This document shows, in pieces, positions 7,678 to 16,671 of a DNA stretch of 64,000 nucleotides. Under the pieces are notes generated by a model. The model was not told the origin of the DNA. It searched no databases and saw nothing but the letters and a program-made list of their open reading frames with translations. The stretch is from Streptomyces griseomycini (lineage in GTDB: Bacteria; Actinomycetota; Actinomycetes; Streptomycetales; Streptomycetaceae), in assembly GCF_014203535.1 (NCBI RefSeq), contig NZ_JACHJI010000012.1, positions 62,001-126,000 on the forward strand. The letters are read 5' to 3'. A program made the translations under genes and the position numbers. Positions within the stretch are counted from its first letter, which is position 1; each line of letters opens with the position of its first letter.

Positions 7678-8817
7678 ATGCCCGAAGGAGAGAGGCACGT
7701 TCCCTTGCCCCACGAGAAGGACCACCAGAGAGATCTCTTCGCACGGCAGTCCCGGGTACGCGGAATGATGCTCGGCCTGGCGCTCGGGGACACCCTCGGA
7801 GGGGCCCGGGGCGCGCTGCCGGCCGACGGTCCGCTGCGGGCCGGCGTCAGCACACAACTGGCCTGCTTCACCGCCGAGGGCATCATCCGCGCGCAGGTGC
7901 GCGGCCACCACAAAGGCATCTGCTACGCACCGGGAGTGGTCCTGCACGCCTACTCCCGGTGGGCCTTCCTCCAGGGCATCGAGACGGAGAGGATGCGACG
8001 CCGCTGGAACTCCCACGGCGGCGCGGGATGGCCGGACGGCTGGCTGGCGGGCGTGCCCGCGCTGGCCGAGCGGCGCGGCAGCGCACCGGCGACGGTGGCG
8101 GCCCTGTCCCGGATCGAGGAGGGCGAGGAGCGGATGGCCACCCCGAGCCGGGGCTGCCACGCCCTGACCCGGAGCCTTCCGGTCGCGGTCACCGGAAGCG
8201 GAGGCATCGCCCAGGCCGGCGCGCTCGCCGCGCTCACCCACGGCGACCCGTCCGCACAGAGCGCCACCGTCCACGCGGCCGTGCTGGCCCACCACTGTCT
8301 GACCCACCCCGCCCCGGAGCGCGGACCGTCCTCCCCGTCCGGCGGGACGGTCCGGGAGGCGCTGAACGCGGGTGTCGCCGCCCTCCCGGCCGAGGACCGA
8401 CGCCTCACCGAGCACGAGCACGGCCGTCTCACGGCGGCTCTCCGGCACGCGGCCGACGAACCGGCGGACGCGGAGAGCCTGGCACGGCTCGCCCCGGACG
8501 CCACCGCGCCCTCGGCCCTGCTCGGCGGCCTCTACGCGGCGGCCTCCTTTCCCGGGCGCGCCGACTTCCGGGCCGCGCTCGAGTTCGCGGCGCACGCCCC
8601 GGACGGCGACTCCGTCGCCTGTGTGACCGGCGCGCTGCTCGGCGCCGTGCACGGGGTCGAGGCCCTGCCCGTCGACCTGGTCGGCCGTCACGAACTGGCG
8701 TGGGTCCTGGACACCCTGGCCCGCGACCTGGTGCTGGAACTGGACGACTCGCCCAGCGGCGGCGAGTACGTCCCGGGGTGGGACCCGCACTGGTGGCCGC
8801 GCTACCCCGGCTGGTGA
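7678..8817 (+). CDS. ADP-ribosylglycohydrolase (DraG/MacroH-like) family protein with altered metal site
   Basis: The 379-residue protein has the N-terminal signature of ADP-ribosylglycohydrolases (VRGMMLGLALGDTLGG, ~28-43) and the C-terminal one (DGDSVACVTGALLGAVHG). Active members bind two Mg ions through a TDDT motif between these; here the corresponding position reads GVSTQLACFTAEG, so the acidic pair is missing. It may therefore bind ADP-ribose or an ADP-ribosylated target without hydrolysing it. ATG 7678 is the longest start. A TTG at 7705 has a better-placed ribosome binding site (ggagagagg at 7686-7694), giving a 370-residue form. It lies 154 bp behind the EVE-like gene on the same strand. 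Confidence 0.8.
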   Translation: MPEGERHVPLPHEKDHQRDLFARQSRVRGMMLGLALGDTLGGARGALPADGPLRAGVSTQLACFTAEGIIRAQVRGHHKGICYAPGVVLHAYSRWAFLQGIETERMRRRWNSHGGAGWPDGWLAGVPALAERRGSAPATVAALSRIEEGEERMATPSRGCHALTRSLPVAVTGSGGIAQAGALAALTHGDPSAQSATVHAAVLAHHCLTHPAPERGPSSPSGGTVREALNAGVAALPAEDRRLTEHEHGRLTAALRHAADEPADAESLARLAPDATAPSALLGGLYAAASFPGRADFRAALEFAAHAPDGDSVACVTGALLGAVHGVEALPVDLVGRHELAWVLDTLARDLVLELDDSPSGGEYVPGWDPHWWPRYPGW

Positions 8818-8913
8818 GCCCCGACGGCCCGGCCCCGACGGGACACCCGCCCGGCGTCCCGTCGGGTCCGGGCACCCCGCACACTTCCCGGGCGGCCGCG
8901 TCCCGGCCGGTCC

Positions 8914-9147
8914 TCAGCACCGGCTCGCGCCCCTGACCGCCCGGTCCCGCCGGAGGCAGTACACGGCGGCCGGTACGCCGCGCGCGGCGAGGGTCCCGGC
9001 GAGCGCGAGCAGGTCGGGTCCGTCCGGGTCGAGGTACTCGGTGATCCGGTCCCACGCCACGTCCCGGACGGGCGGGGCGACGGCCGCGGCGGACGGCTCC
9101 GCGACGGGCGGGACCTGCGGCGGGGACGCGGCGGTCCCGGCCGGCAC
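8914..9147 (-). CDS. Small hypothetical protein
   Basis: This frame encodes 77 residues from GTG 9147. The N-terminal part is Ala/Pro/Val-rich and the C-terminal part (DRITEYLDPDGPDLLALAG, then LAARGVPAAVYCLRR) looks like a compact helical domain with good codon usage. The frame stays open well upstream of 9147 but offers no earlier ATG or GTG that I could find. It converges on the ADP-ribosylglycohydrolase homologue. I do not recognise a family; a false call cannot be excluded. Confidence 0.45.
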   Translation of the reverse strand: MPAGTAASPPQVPPVAEPSAAAVAPPVRDVAWDRITEYLDPDGPDLLALAGTLAARGVPAAVYCLRRDRAVRGASRC

Positions 9148-9363
9148 GGGCGTGCCGGCGGCGGTCGCGGGGGTTGCGCCGACGCCGGTCGAATCCCCGG
9201 CCGATCCGGTCGCGCGGTACGACGGGACGCGGGCGCCGGCGATGCCCGCGTATCCGAAGTTCCGTACGAATGAGCCGTGGTGAGTGATGCGTGGTGGTTT
9301 GCGGCCCGGTGGTGACGGTGTCTGCGCCGCACGGCGCCCGGGCCGCCCGTGCGTCCCCGGCCG

Positions 9364-10290
9364 TCACTCGGCCTTCCTGAACACGGCCGACATCCCGTCG
9401 CCCGTGTCACGGGCCAGCCGTCCCGGCGCCTCCGGTGAGATCAGGCCGACCCGGGTGGCCAGCTCGCGGCCGTGAACGTCGACGGCGGCCTCGATGAGGC
9501 CCGCGAGTGCGTCCAGGGCGGTGCGGGCGCGCGACCGGGCGACGACCGCGCAGCCGACGGCGGCCGGCGCGACCGGCCACCACCAGCAGGCGAGCAGGGC
9601 GTAGCCGACGGCCCAGGCGGCGAGGCGGGCGGCGGCACTGAAGGAGTCGTGGGCCGACTGGAGCTGGCGCACGGCGGGTTCGGGGAGGATCAGCCACAGC
9701 CGCGGCCAGAGGACGGCGAGGTCCACCCCGTAGGCGGCCTCGACGCGGTCGGCCGTCGCCTGCATGCGGTCGCCGTACCAGGTGGGGCGGACCGGTTCGC
9801 GCAGCGCGATACGGTCGCGGGCCTCGGTGAGGGCCTGGATCCGTGCCAGAGTGCTGCTCGGGATCATCACCGCGCCGTCGGGCCCCACGCCCGCGTGGTG
9901 GGCGAGGCCGATGGCTTCGCCGAGCTTCGCGTCCCGCTGCCGCCACCGGCGGGCCCGGCGTGCGGTCCTGGCGCGCGAGAACGGGTCCCGGCCGAAGCGC
10001 AGCCAGCACCGCTCGATCGCGCCGCCGAGGAACTGCGCGGCGAGTGAGGCCGCGGTCGCGGTGAGCAGGACGAGGGCGACCAGGAGCGCGGCGGTGCCGG
10101 TGCGGTCCAGGGCGGGGCGGGCGGCGAGGTCGTCCAGGGTGGTGCGCAGCCGGTCGACGTCGTGCCAGTGGCGGTGGCCCAGGACGCCGCCGACGGCAGT
10201 GGCGGCGAGGAACAGGGCGCCGGGGAGGACCAGCAGGTTCAGCCAGCGTTCGGTGAGCTTGCCGCCCAGGGTGGCGAGGAGGGGGTTCAC
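9364..10290 (-). CDS. Membrane protein of unknown function, divergent from the CHAT gene
   Basis: The 308-residue protein starts at GTG 10290, ten bases after the stop of the gene before it. Hydrophobic segments are visible at about 18-38 (LLVLPGALFLAATAVGGVLG), 63-88 (ALLVALVLLTATAASLAAQF) and 225-255 (AAWAVGYALLACWWWPVAPA). The stretch between the second and third is a large charged cytoplasmic region (RARTARRARRWRQRD and beyond). It forms a two-gene unit with the 131-residue protein upstream, and both are transcribed away from the large TPR-CHAT gene. Membrane partners are common for CHAT and caspase-like effectors, so a role as a CHAT partner is possible but is inference only. Confidence 0.8.
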   Translation of the reverse strand: MNPLLATLGGKLTERWLNLLVLPGALFLAATAVGGVLGHRHWHDVDRLRTTLDDLAARPALDRTGTAALLVALVLLTATAASLAAQFLGGAIERCWLRFGRDPFSRARTARRARRWRQRDAKLGEAIGLAHHAGVGPDGAVMIPSSTLARIQALTEARDRIALREPVRPTWYGDRMQATADRVEAAYGVDLAVLWPRLWLILPEPAVRQLQSAHDSFSAAARLAAWAVGYALLACWWWPVAPAAVGCAVVARSRARTALDALAGLIEAAVDVHGRELATRVGLISPEAPGRLARDTGDGMSAVFRKAE

Positions 10291-10300
10291 GGGGACGGGG

Positions 10301-10696
10301 TCACCGCGCGGAGCCCAGCCGGCCCTTGCGCATGCGGGTGCCGTTGACGGCGCAGTACGGGGCGGGGAGCAGGTCGCGGGCCCGTTCGATGCGGGGGCAG
10401 GGGGTCGGTCCGGGGCATACCGCCACCTTGATGTGGGCCGTGATGCCGGGAGCCGTTCCGCCCCGGGATTCGCTGACCAGTCCGCGTGCGTCCCCGTTCC
10501 GGCGCAACGCCGTGTCCAGGGCGCGGTAGCAGGACGCGAGCTCGTCGGCGTCCGCACCCGACCGCAGCAGGTCGCGCGCACGCTCGGCCGCCTCCCGGAC
10601 CCCGGGCTGCCGCAGGTCCTCCGGCGAGCCGAGCAGGGCGCACAGCGCCGCTGCCGCCCTGTGGTCGGGCCGGGGTGGGTGGGGGGAGGCGGTCAT
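10301..10696 (-). CDS. Small hypothetical protein with conserved-looking cysteines
   Basis: The 131-residue protein starts at ATG 10696. The N-terminal two thirds are helical and acidic (AALCALLGSPEDLRQPGVRE and on). The last third holds three closely spaced cysteines (VAVCPGPTPCPRIERARD, then PYCAVNGTRMRKG), which could bind a metal. There is no signal peptide. It is the first gene of the pair that is divergent from the CHAT gene; the 83-bp intergenic region must carry both promoters. No family is recognised. Confidence 0.75.
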   Translation of the reverse strand: MTASPHPPRPDHRAAAALCALLGSPEDLRQPGVREAAERARDLLRSGADADELASCYRALDTALRRNGDARGLVSESRGGTAPGITAHIKVAVCPGPTPCPRIERARDLLPAPYCAVNGTRMRKGRLGSAR

Positions 10697-10779
10697 GGTC
10701 CAAGTATGCAGCAGTGGGGCAGAGTTGAGCATGGGTTCACGCACCGCCGGAGACGGCGGCGGGGGAGGGGAGCACCGGG

Positions 10780-13700
10780 GTGAGGTATGACCGGGACTGG
10801 TTCCTGCAGGCGATGCGCGCACGCCTCGACCGGGCCGGGACGGCGGACGGAGGTGTGGCCGCGGACGTGGTGTTCGGCCCCGACGCGGACACCGAACTCG
10901 GGGGACTGCTGAGGACCGCCGACGCGAGGACCGACATGGAGGCCCGGCACGCGGCCGGCTGGCTCTGCGCCGCCCGTGCGGCGGCCGACCAGGGGGACCG
11001 CGGCGCCGTCCACGGGGCCATGGCCGGGACGCTGTTCTTCCCGGTGTGGGTCGCCGATCCGCAGTCGGTGCCGGCGGAGTTGGCGGCGGGCTACGCATCG
11101 GCCGATCCCGCCGCACGCCCCGATCCGGCGGGCGCGGACGGCCCCGCCGAGTGGTCGGCCCTGTGCGCCGCGGCGGTGATCGCGGCGGAGGGACGGCAGC
11201 ACAACCCGCCGCCGGACGCCTCCGAGGACGTCCTCCGGCTCCACGGGACGGCCGCGATGGTCGCCGCGACGACCCCCTCCCGTGAGGCCCGGCTCGCCAG
11301 CGCGATCGGATGCGGCAGCCTCGCCCTCCTCGCGACCTGGGAATACGAACCCTGGTTCGCGGACCGGCTCGAGGAAGTGTCCCGTGCCGTGACCCTCGCC
11401 GGGACGACCTGGCCGTTCGGGGACCTGGCGGACGGGGATCCGGTCCGGTTCGTCCACGGTGCCGTCAAGCGCGCCCCGGCCGGCTCCCCCGCACGGCTCC
11501 TCGCCCTGGACGGTCTGGGCCGCCGGCTCCTGGATCGCCACCTGAAGTCGCTCGATGCCGAGGACCTGCACGAGGCGGTCGGCATCGCCCGTGACGTGGT
11601 GGCCCAGCTGCCGTCCGGACACCCGCACCTGACCCGTGCCCTCGGCGCGTTGGGGCGGTCCCTGCTCCTCCTGCGGCAGGCGGAGGGGGCGACGGCGCGG
11701 GAGTGCGACGAAGTGGTGGACCTGTGCCGGCGGGGCTTCGCCGACCACCTGGAGGGGCCTGCACCGGCGGGCCACGACCTGGGCATGGCGCTCCTCCTGA
11801 GGGCGCAGCACACCGGCCGGGTGGAGGACCTGGACGAGGCGGTCCGGGTGCTGGCCGAGGCGCTCGGGGCAGCACGGGCACCGGGGGAGGAGGCAGCCCT
11901 GCGGAACGCCCTGGGCAACGCCCTGCGCTTCCGCTCCGTCGTGACAGGGGCCTCGGCCGACCTGGACGCGGCGCTCGACCTCACCCACCCCGCCGCCGCG
12001 TCCGCGGCGGCGACGGGCGTCCCGCAGTCCCCGTTCCTCGCGCCCGCGTTGGCCCTGTACAACCGCTACTCACGGGATCCGGGGGCGAACGGAGGGGACC
12101 TGGACGAGGCGCTGCGCCGCCTCCGGGAGGCCGAGGAGCTCCTGCCGCCGGGCCACCCGGACCGTCCCGCGGCGCTCAACTACCTGGGCCTGGTACTGGT
12201 CGCCCGCCACCAGCGCTCGGGAGGCACGGAAGAGCTGAACGACGCCGTGGCGGCCCACCGGGAGGCGGTGGCGCTCACCCCCGAAGGGCACGGGTTGCTC
12301 GGAGTGCGGCTGCTCAACCTCGGTGCGGCGCTGGGCCTGCGCCACCTGCTGACCGGGGACGGCGAGGACCTGCGGGAGGCCCGGGAGTGCCGGCACCGGG
12401 CCGCCGCGCTGCCCGGCCTCGGCCGCGCCCACCACGCCGCGCTGCTGAGCTCGACGGGGATCAGCCTGATGACGGGCCTGGAGCGCGCCGCCGATCCGGA
12501 CGCCCAGCTCGACCAGGTCGTGGAGCTCTTCAGGGAGGCCCTGGCCCTGACCCCGGAGGGCGACCCCCAGCTGCCCCGCCGGCGGCACCGCCTCGCCGTC
12601 GCCCTGCTGACCCGCGGCCGGCGGACGCCGCGGGCCGGCCTGGCCCGTGAGGCGCGCGAGCTGGCCGACGCGGTGGTCGCGGCGCTGCCCGCGAACTCGC
12701 CCGACCTGCCGGGCGCCCTCGTGGTGGCCGCGGCCGCGAGGATGGCGAACCCGCGCACCCTGCTGTCACCGGCCGCCCGGCGCGAGGTGGTCGCGCTGCA
12801 CCGCCGGGCGGCCGAGGCCACTCCGCCCGGCCATCCCAAGCGCACGTTCCGCCTGGCCGCCCTCGGCGGCGTCCTGTACGACCTGGCCCTGGACCGGCGT
12901 CGCCGTCGGGCCGGTCTGGCCGAGGCCGCCGAGGTCTTCCGGGAAGCGGCCCTGGAACGGCAGTGCGCGCCCTCCGAGCGGCTGGACGCGGCACGGGCCT
13001 GGGGCGACGTCCGGGCGGAACTGGGCGACTGGGACCGCGCACTGGAGGGATACGTGGTGGCGGTCGACCTGCTGCACTCCGTGGCACCCCGCCAGCTCGT
13101 CCGCGACGACCAGGAGTTCCTGCTGAGCCGCACCGTCGGCCTGGGCGCCGCCGCCGCTGCCTGCGCGGTGCGCTGCGGCCGTCCCGGACTCGCGGTCGGT
13201 CTGCTGGAACAGGCCAGGGGCGTGATCCTCTCCCACGCCTTCGACGCCGACAGCGACCTGACCCGGCTCCGGGAGTCCGCCCCCGACCTCGCCGCCCGCT
13301 TCGAGGAGCTCCGGGACGCCCTCGACACGGCGACCGGCGGCGGGGAGCTGCCGGAAGAGGGACCGGCCGGCCCCGAAGCCCGCGCCGATCTGCGGCAGCG
13401 ACTGGCCGCCGAGTGGCGGGACCTCACCGCCCGGATCCGCGCCGAGCATCCCGAACTGGGCCTGCTGCGTCCGGTGCGGGACTGGGACGAACGCGAGCTG
13501 CGCGCGACGGCCGCGGCGGGCCCGGTGGTCCTGGTCAACGTCTCCCCGCACGGCAGCGACGCCCTGGTCGTCACCGAGCACTCCGTCGACGCCGTGCCGC
13601 TCCCGGGCCTCGACCCGCGGACGACGGCGACGCGCCGGCAGGCCTTCGAGGACGCGCTGGTCCGCATCGAGACGCCCGGAACCTCCCGCAAGCAGGCGCA

Positions 13701-14550
13701 GCGCGCCCAGCAGGAGGTACGGGAGACCCTCGCCTGGCTGTGGCAGGCGGTCACCGGCCCGGTCCTCGACCGCCTCCCCGCGGCGACCCGCGTGTGGTGG
13801 TCGCCCGGCGGCCTGCTGGGCACGCTGCCCCTGCACGCGGCGGCCCCCGCCGACGGCGCCCCCGGCGCCCTGGACCGGGTGGTCTCCTCGTACACGCCGA
13901 CACTGCGGGCCCTGCACCACGCCCGTCGGCGCGCCGCCCGCCCGGCGGGCACCGGAACCCTCGTCGTCAGCGTCGCGCAGGCCGCCGGACAGGCCCCGCT
14001 CCCGGGCGCACGCCGCGAGGCCGAGCACCTGGCCCGCCTGCTCCCCGGTGCCGCACTGCTGGCGGACACCTCCGCCACCCGCTCCGCGGTCGTCTCCGCC
14101 CTGCACCGCCACGCCCACGCGCATTTCGCCTGTCACGCCCTGGGCGACCTGGAGCACCCCTCCGGCAGCCGGCTCGTCCTGCACGACCACGCCGAACGCC
14201 CGCTGACCGTCCGCGACCTGGCCCGGCTCCGGCTGCCGTCGGTCCGGCTCGCCTACCTCTCCGCCTGCGCCACCCTGCGCACCAGCCCCGAGCTCGCCGA
14301 CGAGGCCGTCCACATCGTCAGCGCCTTCCAGATGGCGGGCTTCCCCCACGTGGTCGGCTCGCTGTGGCACGTCGACGACGTGATCGGGGCCGAGGTCGCG
14401 CTCAGCGTGTACGAGGACCTGAACACGGGCGACGGCACGCTCGACGTCGCCCGCACGGCAGAGGCCCTGCACCGGGCCGTGCGCACCCTGCGCGACACGT
14501 ATCCGCGGACCCCGAGCCTGTGGGCCTGCCAGGTGCACGCGGGTCCCTGA
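10780..14550 (+). CDS. TPR-repeat protein with C-terminal CHAT (caspase-like) domain
   Basis: This 1,256-residue protein starts at GTG 10780 behind a ggaggggag site. Residues ~230-850 are tetratricopeptide-type helical repeats, with recurring units such as DLDEAVRVLAEALGAARAPG and ELNDAVAAHREAVALTPEG. Residues ~980-1256 are a CHAT domain, the caspase HetF-associated peptidase fold. The catalytic dyad is visible: His1119 in HFACHALGD and Cys1163 in LAYLSACATLRTSP, followed by SAFQMAGFPHVVGSLWHVDD, which is typical of the family. TPR-CHAT proteins include the Craspase protease of type III-E CRISPR and many uncharacterised actinobacterial proteins thought to act in regulated proteolysis or cell death. 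No CRISPR genes are present. A divergent membrane-protein pair is the only obvious partner. Confidence 0.9.
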   Translation: MRYDRDWFLQAMRARLDRAGTADGGVAADVVFGPDADTELGGLLRTADARTDMEARHAAGWLCAARAAADQGDRGAVHGAMAGTLFFPVWVADPQSVPAELAAGYASADPAARPDPAGADGPAEWSALCAAAVIAAEGRQHNPPPDASEDVLRLHGTAAMVAATTPSREARLASAIGCGSLALLATWEYEPWFADRLEEVSRAVTLAGTTWPFGDLADGDPVRFVHGAVKRAPAGSPARLLALDGLGRRLLDRHLKSLDAEDLHEAVGIARDVVAQLPSGHPHLTRALGALGRSLLLLRQAEGATARECDEVVDLCRRGFADHLEGPAPAGHDLGMALLLRAQHTGRVEDLDEAVRVLAEALGAARAPGEEAALRNALGNALRFRSVVTGASADLDAALDLTHPAAASAAATGVPQSPFLAPALALYNRYSRDPGANGGDLDEALRRLREAEELLPPGHPDRPAALNYLGLVLVARHQRSGGTEELNDAVAAHREAVALTPEGHGLLGVRLLNLGAALGLRHLLTGDGEDLREARECRHRAAALPGLGRAHHAALLSSTGISLMTGLERAADPDAQLDQVVELFREALALTPEGDPQLPRRRHRLAVALLTRGRRTPRAGLAREARELADAVVAALPANSPDLPGALVVAAAARMANPRTLLSPAARREVVALHRRAAEATPPGHPKRTFRLAALGGVLYDLALDRRRRRAGLAEAAEVFREAALERQCAPSERLDAARAWGDVRAELGDWDRALEGYVVAVDLLHSVAPRQLVRDDQEFLLSRTVGLGAAAAACAVRCGRPGLAVGLLEQARGVILSHAFDADSDLTRLRESAPDLAARFEELRDALDTATGGGELPEEGPAGPEARADLRQRLAAEWRDLTARIRAEHPELGLLRPVRDWDERELRATAAAGPVVLVNVSPHGSDALVVTEHSVDAVPLPGLDPRTTATRRQAFEDALVRIETPGTSRKQAQRAQQEVRETLAWLWQAVTGPVLDRLPAATRVWWSPGGLLGTLPLHAAAPADGAPGALDRVVSSYTPTLRALHHARRRAARPAGTGTLVVSVAQAAGQAPLPGARREAEHLARLLPGAALLADTSATRSAVVSALHRHAHAHFACHALGDLEHPSGSRLVLHDHAERPLTVRDLARLRLPSVRLAYLSACATLRTSPELADEAVHIVSAFQMAGFPHVVGSLWHVDDVIGAEVALSVYEDLNTGDGTLDVARTAEALHRAVRTLRDTYPRTPSLWACQVHAGP

Positions 14551-14726
14551 GGGCTTGGCCGGGGCATCCATCCGTGAGGTGTCCGGCCGCGGTGAACGGG
14601 AACACCCGCAGGAGCCGGGGCCCGAGCCTCCGTCCGGCGGAGGGATCGGTTCCTGACCATCGGCGGGAGAGCACGGGCGGCACCCGCGCACCCGATCGCC
14701 CGTGGCCGTCGATCGGGTCCGCCCCG

Positions 14727-14978
14727 TCAGGCACGGGACGCACCCCGCCGGGCCGGTGACCGCGGTCCGGAGGGCTCCTGGCGGAGGACGCCGGGCCGGC
14801 TGCCCCGCGCGGTGCCCACCACCGCCCACACGGTCTTGCCGGGGCCGGGGCGGCGGTCGGTGACGCCCCAGTCGGCGGCGAGGGCGGTGACGAGGAGGAG
14901 GCCGCGGCCGGACTCGGAGTCGGTGTCGGGGGCGCGGAGGCGGCCGACGGGCCCGCGGACCCGTGCTCTGCCCGGCAC
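14727..14978 (-). pseudogene. C-terminal remnant of an anti-sigma-factor-type histidine-kinase-like ATPase
   Basis: The translated segment at 14815-14945 reads DTDSESGRGLLLVTALAADW then GVTDRRPGPGKTVWAVVG. This is the C-terminal G-box half of the small SpoIIAB/RsbW-like ATP-binding proteins that are numerous in Streptomyces. The N-terminal half with the Asn-box is missing. Upstream sequence passes into a Pro/Ser/Ala-rich low-complexity stretch and then a transposase scrap. It is therefore a truncated gene; the tail to the stop at 14727 is ordinary for the family. Confidence 0.6.
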
Positions 14979-15049
14979 GGGACGGACTGCGGGCTGCCCG
15001 CGGCCCGGCCCGTGGCCGGCACGGACGCCGGTGGGCGGTACCTGCGGTC

Positions 15050-15124
15050 GGCGGCCAGTTCACCGATCGGCGGATACGGATCGGTGAACTCCCATTCGTC
15101 ATCGGCCAGTTGCGCTCGTGTCAC
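15050..15124 (-). mobile_element. N-terminal scrap of an IS5-type transposase gene
   Basis: From GTG 15124 the translation begins MTRAQLADDEWEFTDPYPPI and then GE. This is the characteristic start of IS5-superfamily transposases of streptomycetes (xLTDxEWExIxPxLPxGE). Similarity stops after ~25 residues and the frame continues as low-complexity sequence; no terminal inverted repeats or transposase core could be found nearby. It abuts the truncated ATPase, so an insertion followed by deletion probably caused both truncations. Confidence 0.6.
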
Positions 15125-15190
15125 GGGAGAGTGCCTGCCGGTCCGGGCCCCGCCGAGGGGGCGGATCCGCGGATTGACCGGATACGCGCC

Positions 15191-15658
15191 CTAGTACAGG
15201 CCGCGGGAGCGCAGCCAGTCTCGCCGGAGCGACTCCAGTGTGGTGCCGCTCACCGTGCTCCAGTGTTCGCCGCGTGCCAGCGCGGCGTCGACGCCGCGCA
15301 GGACCGCCGCGGTTTCCGGGGAGTCGTCGAAGGGGTCGCTCACCGGCCTCGTGCGGAAGGCCGCCCCCGGCGGGAGTGCACCGGGCATCAGCTCCTGCTC
15401 CACCTGGAGCAGTTCCTCCCGGCTCTGGTAGGCCGGCAGGACGACCTCCAGCGTCACCAGGTCGGAGCCCTCCTTCTGGCTGAGCCAGTACGTGCGGTCG
15501 TCGTGGCGCCCGATCCGCTTGTAGACGCGGGGGCCGTCCAGCAGGCGACGGAACTCCTCCCGCAACGGCTCCGGCACGATCGACGTCAGCGTGTCGAGGT
15601 GTGCGCGGTCGCGTCGGCCCTCGATCTTCAGGCCGGTGAACGGCCGGGTGTCCGTCAC
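15191..15658 (-). CDS. Conserved-looking hypothetical protein
   Basis: The 155-residue protein starts at GTG 15658 behind a very good ggggaggg site. It is soluble, acidic to neutral, and begins TDTRPFTGLKIEGRRDRAH. It ends ...LESLRRDWLRSRGLY. No signal peptide, transmembrane segment or known motif is seen. Codon usage is normal for the genome. It stands alone between the IS scrap and a LysE-type exporter gene. Function is unknown. Confidence 0.75.
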   Translation of the reverse strand: MTDTRPFTGLKIEGRRDRAHLDTLTSIVPEPLREEFRRLLDGPRVYKRIGRHDDRTYWLSQKEGSDLVTLEVVLPAYQSREELLQVEQELMPGALPPGAAFRTRPVSDPFDDSPETAAVLRGVDAALARGEHWSTVSGTTLESLRRDWLRSRGLY

Positions 15659-15780
15659 GCACCCTCCCCCTGTGCGTCGGCCGGCGTCTCGCCCCGTCAT
15701 GACCGATCGTAGCCGGAAGGCCGCTCCGGGGCACGGGCAGCGGCGGAACTGCCTTATGTGCCAAGAGCGTTGCCTTCGTT

Positions 15781-15806
15781 GTGGAGCGTTGTGGAGCGTT
15801 GTGGTG
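15781..15806. repeat. 10-bp tandem repeat gtggagcgtt in an intergenic region
   Basis: Two perfect units at 15781-15790 and 15791-15800 are followed by a partial, changed third copy (gtggtg). The repeat lies in the 283-bp space between the hypothetical gene and the LysE-type exporter, where no gene was seen. It could be an operator array or a simple slippage product. Confidence 0.7.
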
Positions 15807-15941
15807 CGACGGGTGCCGGTCACGGACGGGGCCGGACCGCGAAGGCGTTAAGGGGCTCGGCGCCTGCGATCCGGACGCCCGGCGTGAGCAGTTCGCTCAG
15901 GCGGTGGTCGGGTGCGAAGCGGTCCGCGGGATGGGTCTTCC

Positions 15942-16583
15942 CTAGTCCGCGCGGCCGGTGGCGGCGACCGTGACGCCGAGTCCGATCATGGCCATGCCGC
16001 CGGCGCCGCCCACGAGTGACATCCGGCGCGGGGAACGGCCGAACCAGGCCCGCGCGGCGGAGGCCGCCAGTCCCCAGACGCTGTCGGACGCCAGCTGGAG
16101 CAGCGCCCCGGCCAGCCCCAGGAGCAGGATCTGCCCGACGACGTGACCCGCGTCCCGGTCGACGAACTGCGGGAGCACGGCGGTCAGGAAGACGATGCTC
16201 TTGGGGTTCGTCACCCCGACGGTGAACCCCTCCCACGTCTGCCGGAGCGTTCCGCGGGCGGCGGTCCGCGCGGCGCCGGGCTCCGGGGGAGGCGTGCGGC
16301 TGCCCCGGATCGCCTGGACACCGAGGAAGACCAGGTACGCGGCCCCGGCGATCTTGATCAGGCTGAAGGCGAGGGCCGACCTCGCCACCACGTTCCCCAC
16401 CCCGAACGCCACGGCGACGACGAGGGCGTACCCGCCGAGCGCGTTGCCGAGCACCGACGCCAGCGCCGCCCGGCGCCCGTGCGCCAGGGCCCGGCCGACG
16501 ACGAACAGCACGCTCGGCCCCGGGATCGCGGACAGCAGCAGGGACATCGTGCAGAAGGCAGCCAACTGGTGAAGATCGATCAC
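15942..16583 (-). CDS. LysE/RhtB-family amino acid exporter
   Basis: The 213-residue membrane protein starts at GTG 16583. It shows the LysE/RhtB layout of about six hydrophobic segments, with the signature LSAIPGPSVLFVVGRALAHG at ~18-37 and GFTVGVTNPKSIVFLTAVLP near residue 125. Members export homoserine, threonine, lysine or other amino acids across the cytoplasmic membrane. The specific substrate cannot be told. No LysR-type regulator, the usual partner, is adjacent. Confidence 0.9.
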   Translation of the reverse strand: MIDLHQLAAFCTMSLLLSAIPGPSVLFVVGRALAHGRRAALASVLGNALGGYALVVAVAFGVGNVVARSALAFSLIKIAGAAYLVFLGVQAIRGSRTPPPEPGAARTAARGTLRQTWEGFTVGVTNPKSIVFLTAVLPQFVDRDAGHVVGQILLLGLAGALLQLASDSVWGLAASAARAWFGRSPRRMSLVGGAGGMAMIGLGVTVAATGRAD

Positions 16584-16671
16584 CGTTGCATCATCGCCCG
16601 AGACTCCCCGGGAAGGCGAGGGGGACCATCGGCCTACTCCTCGAGTCGCAGCCCGCGCGGGTCGCCGGCCT

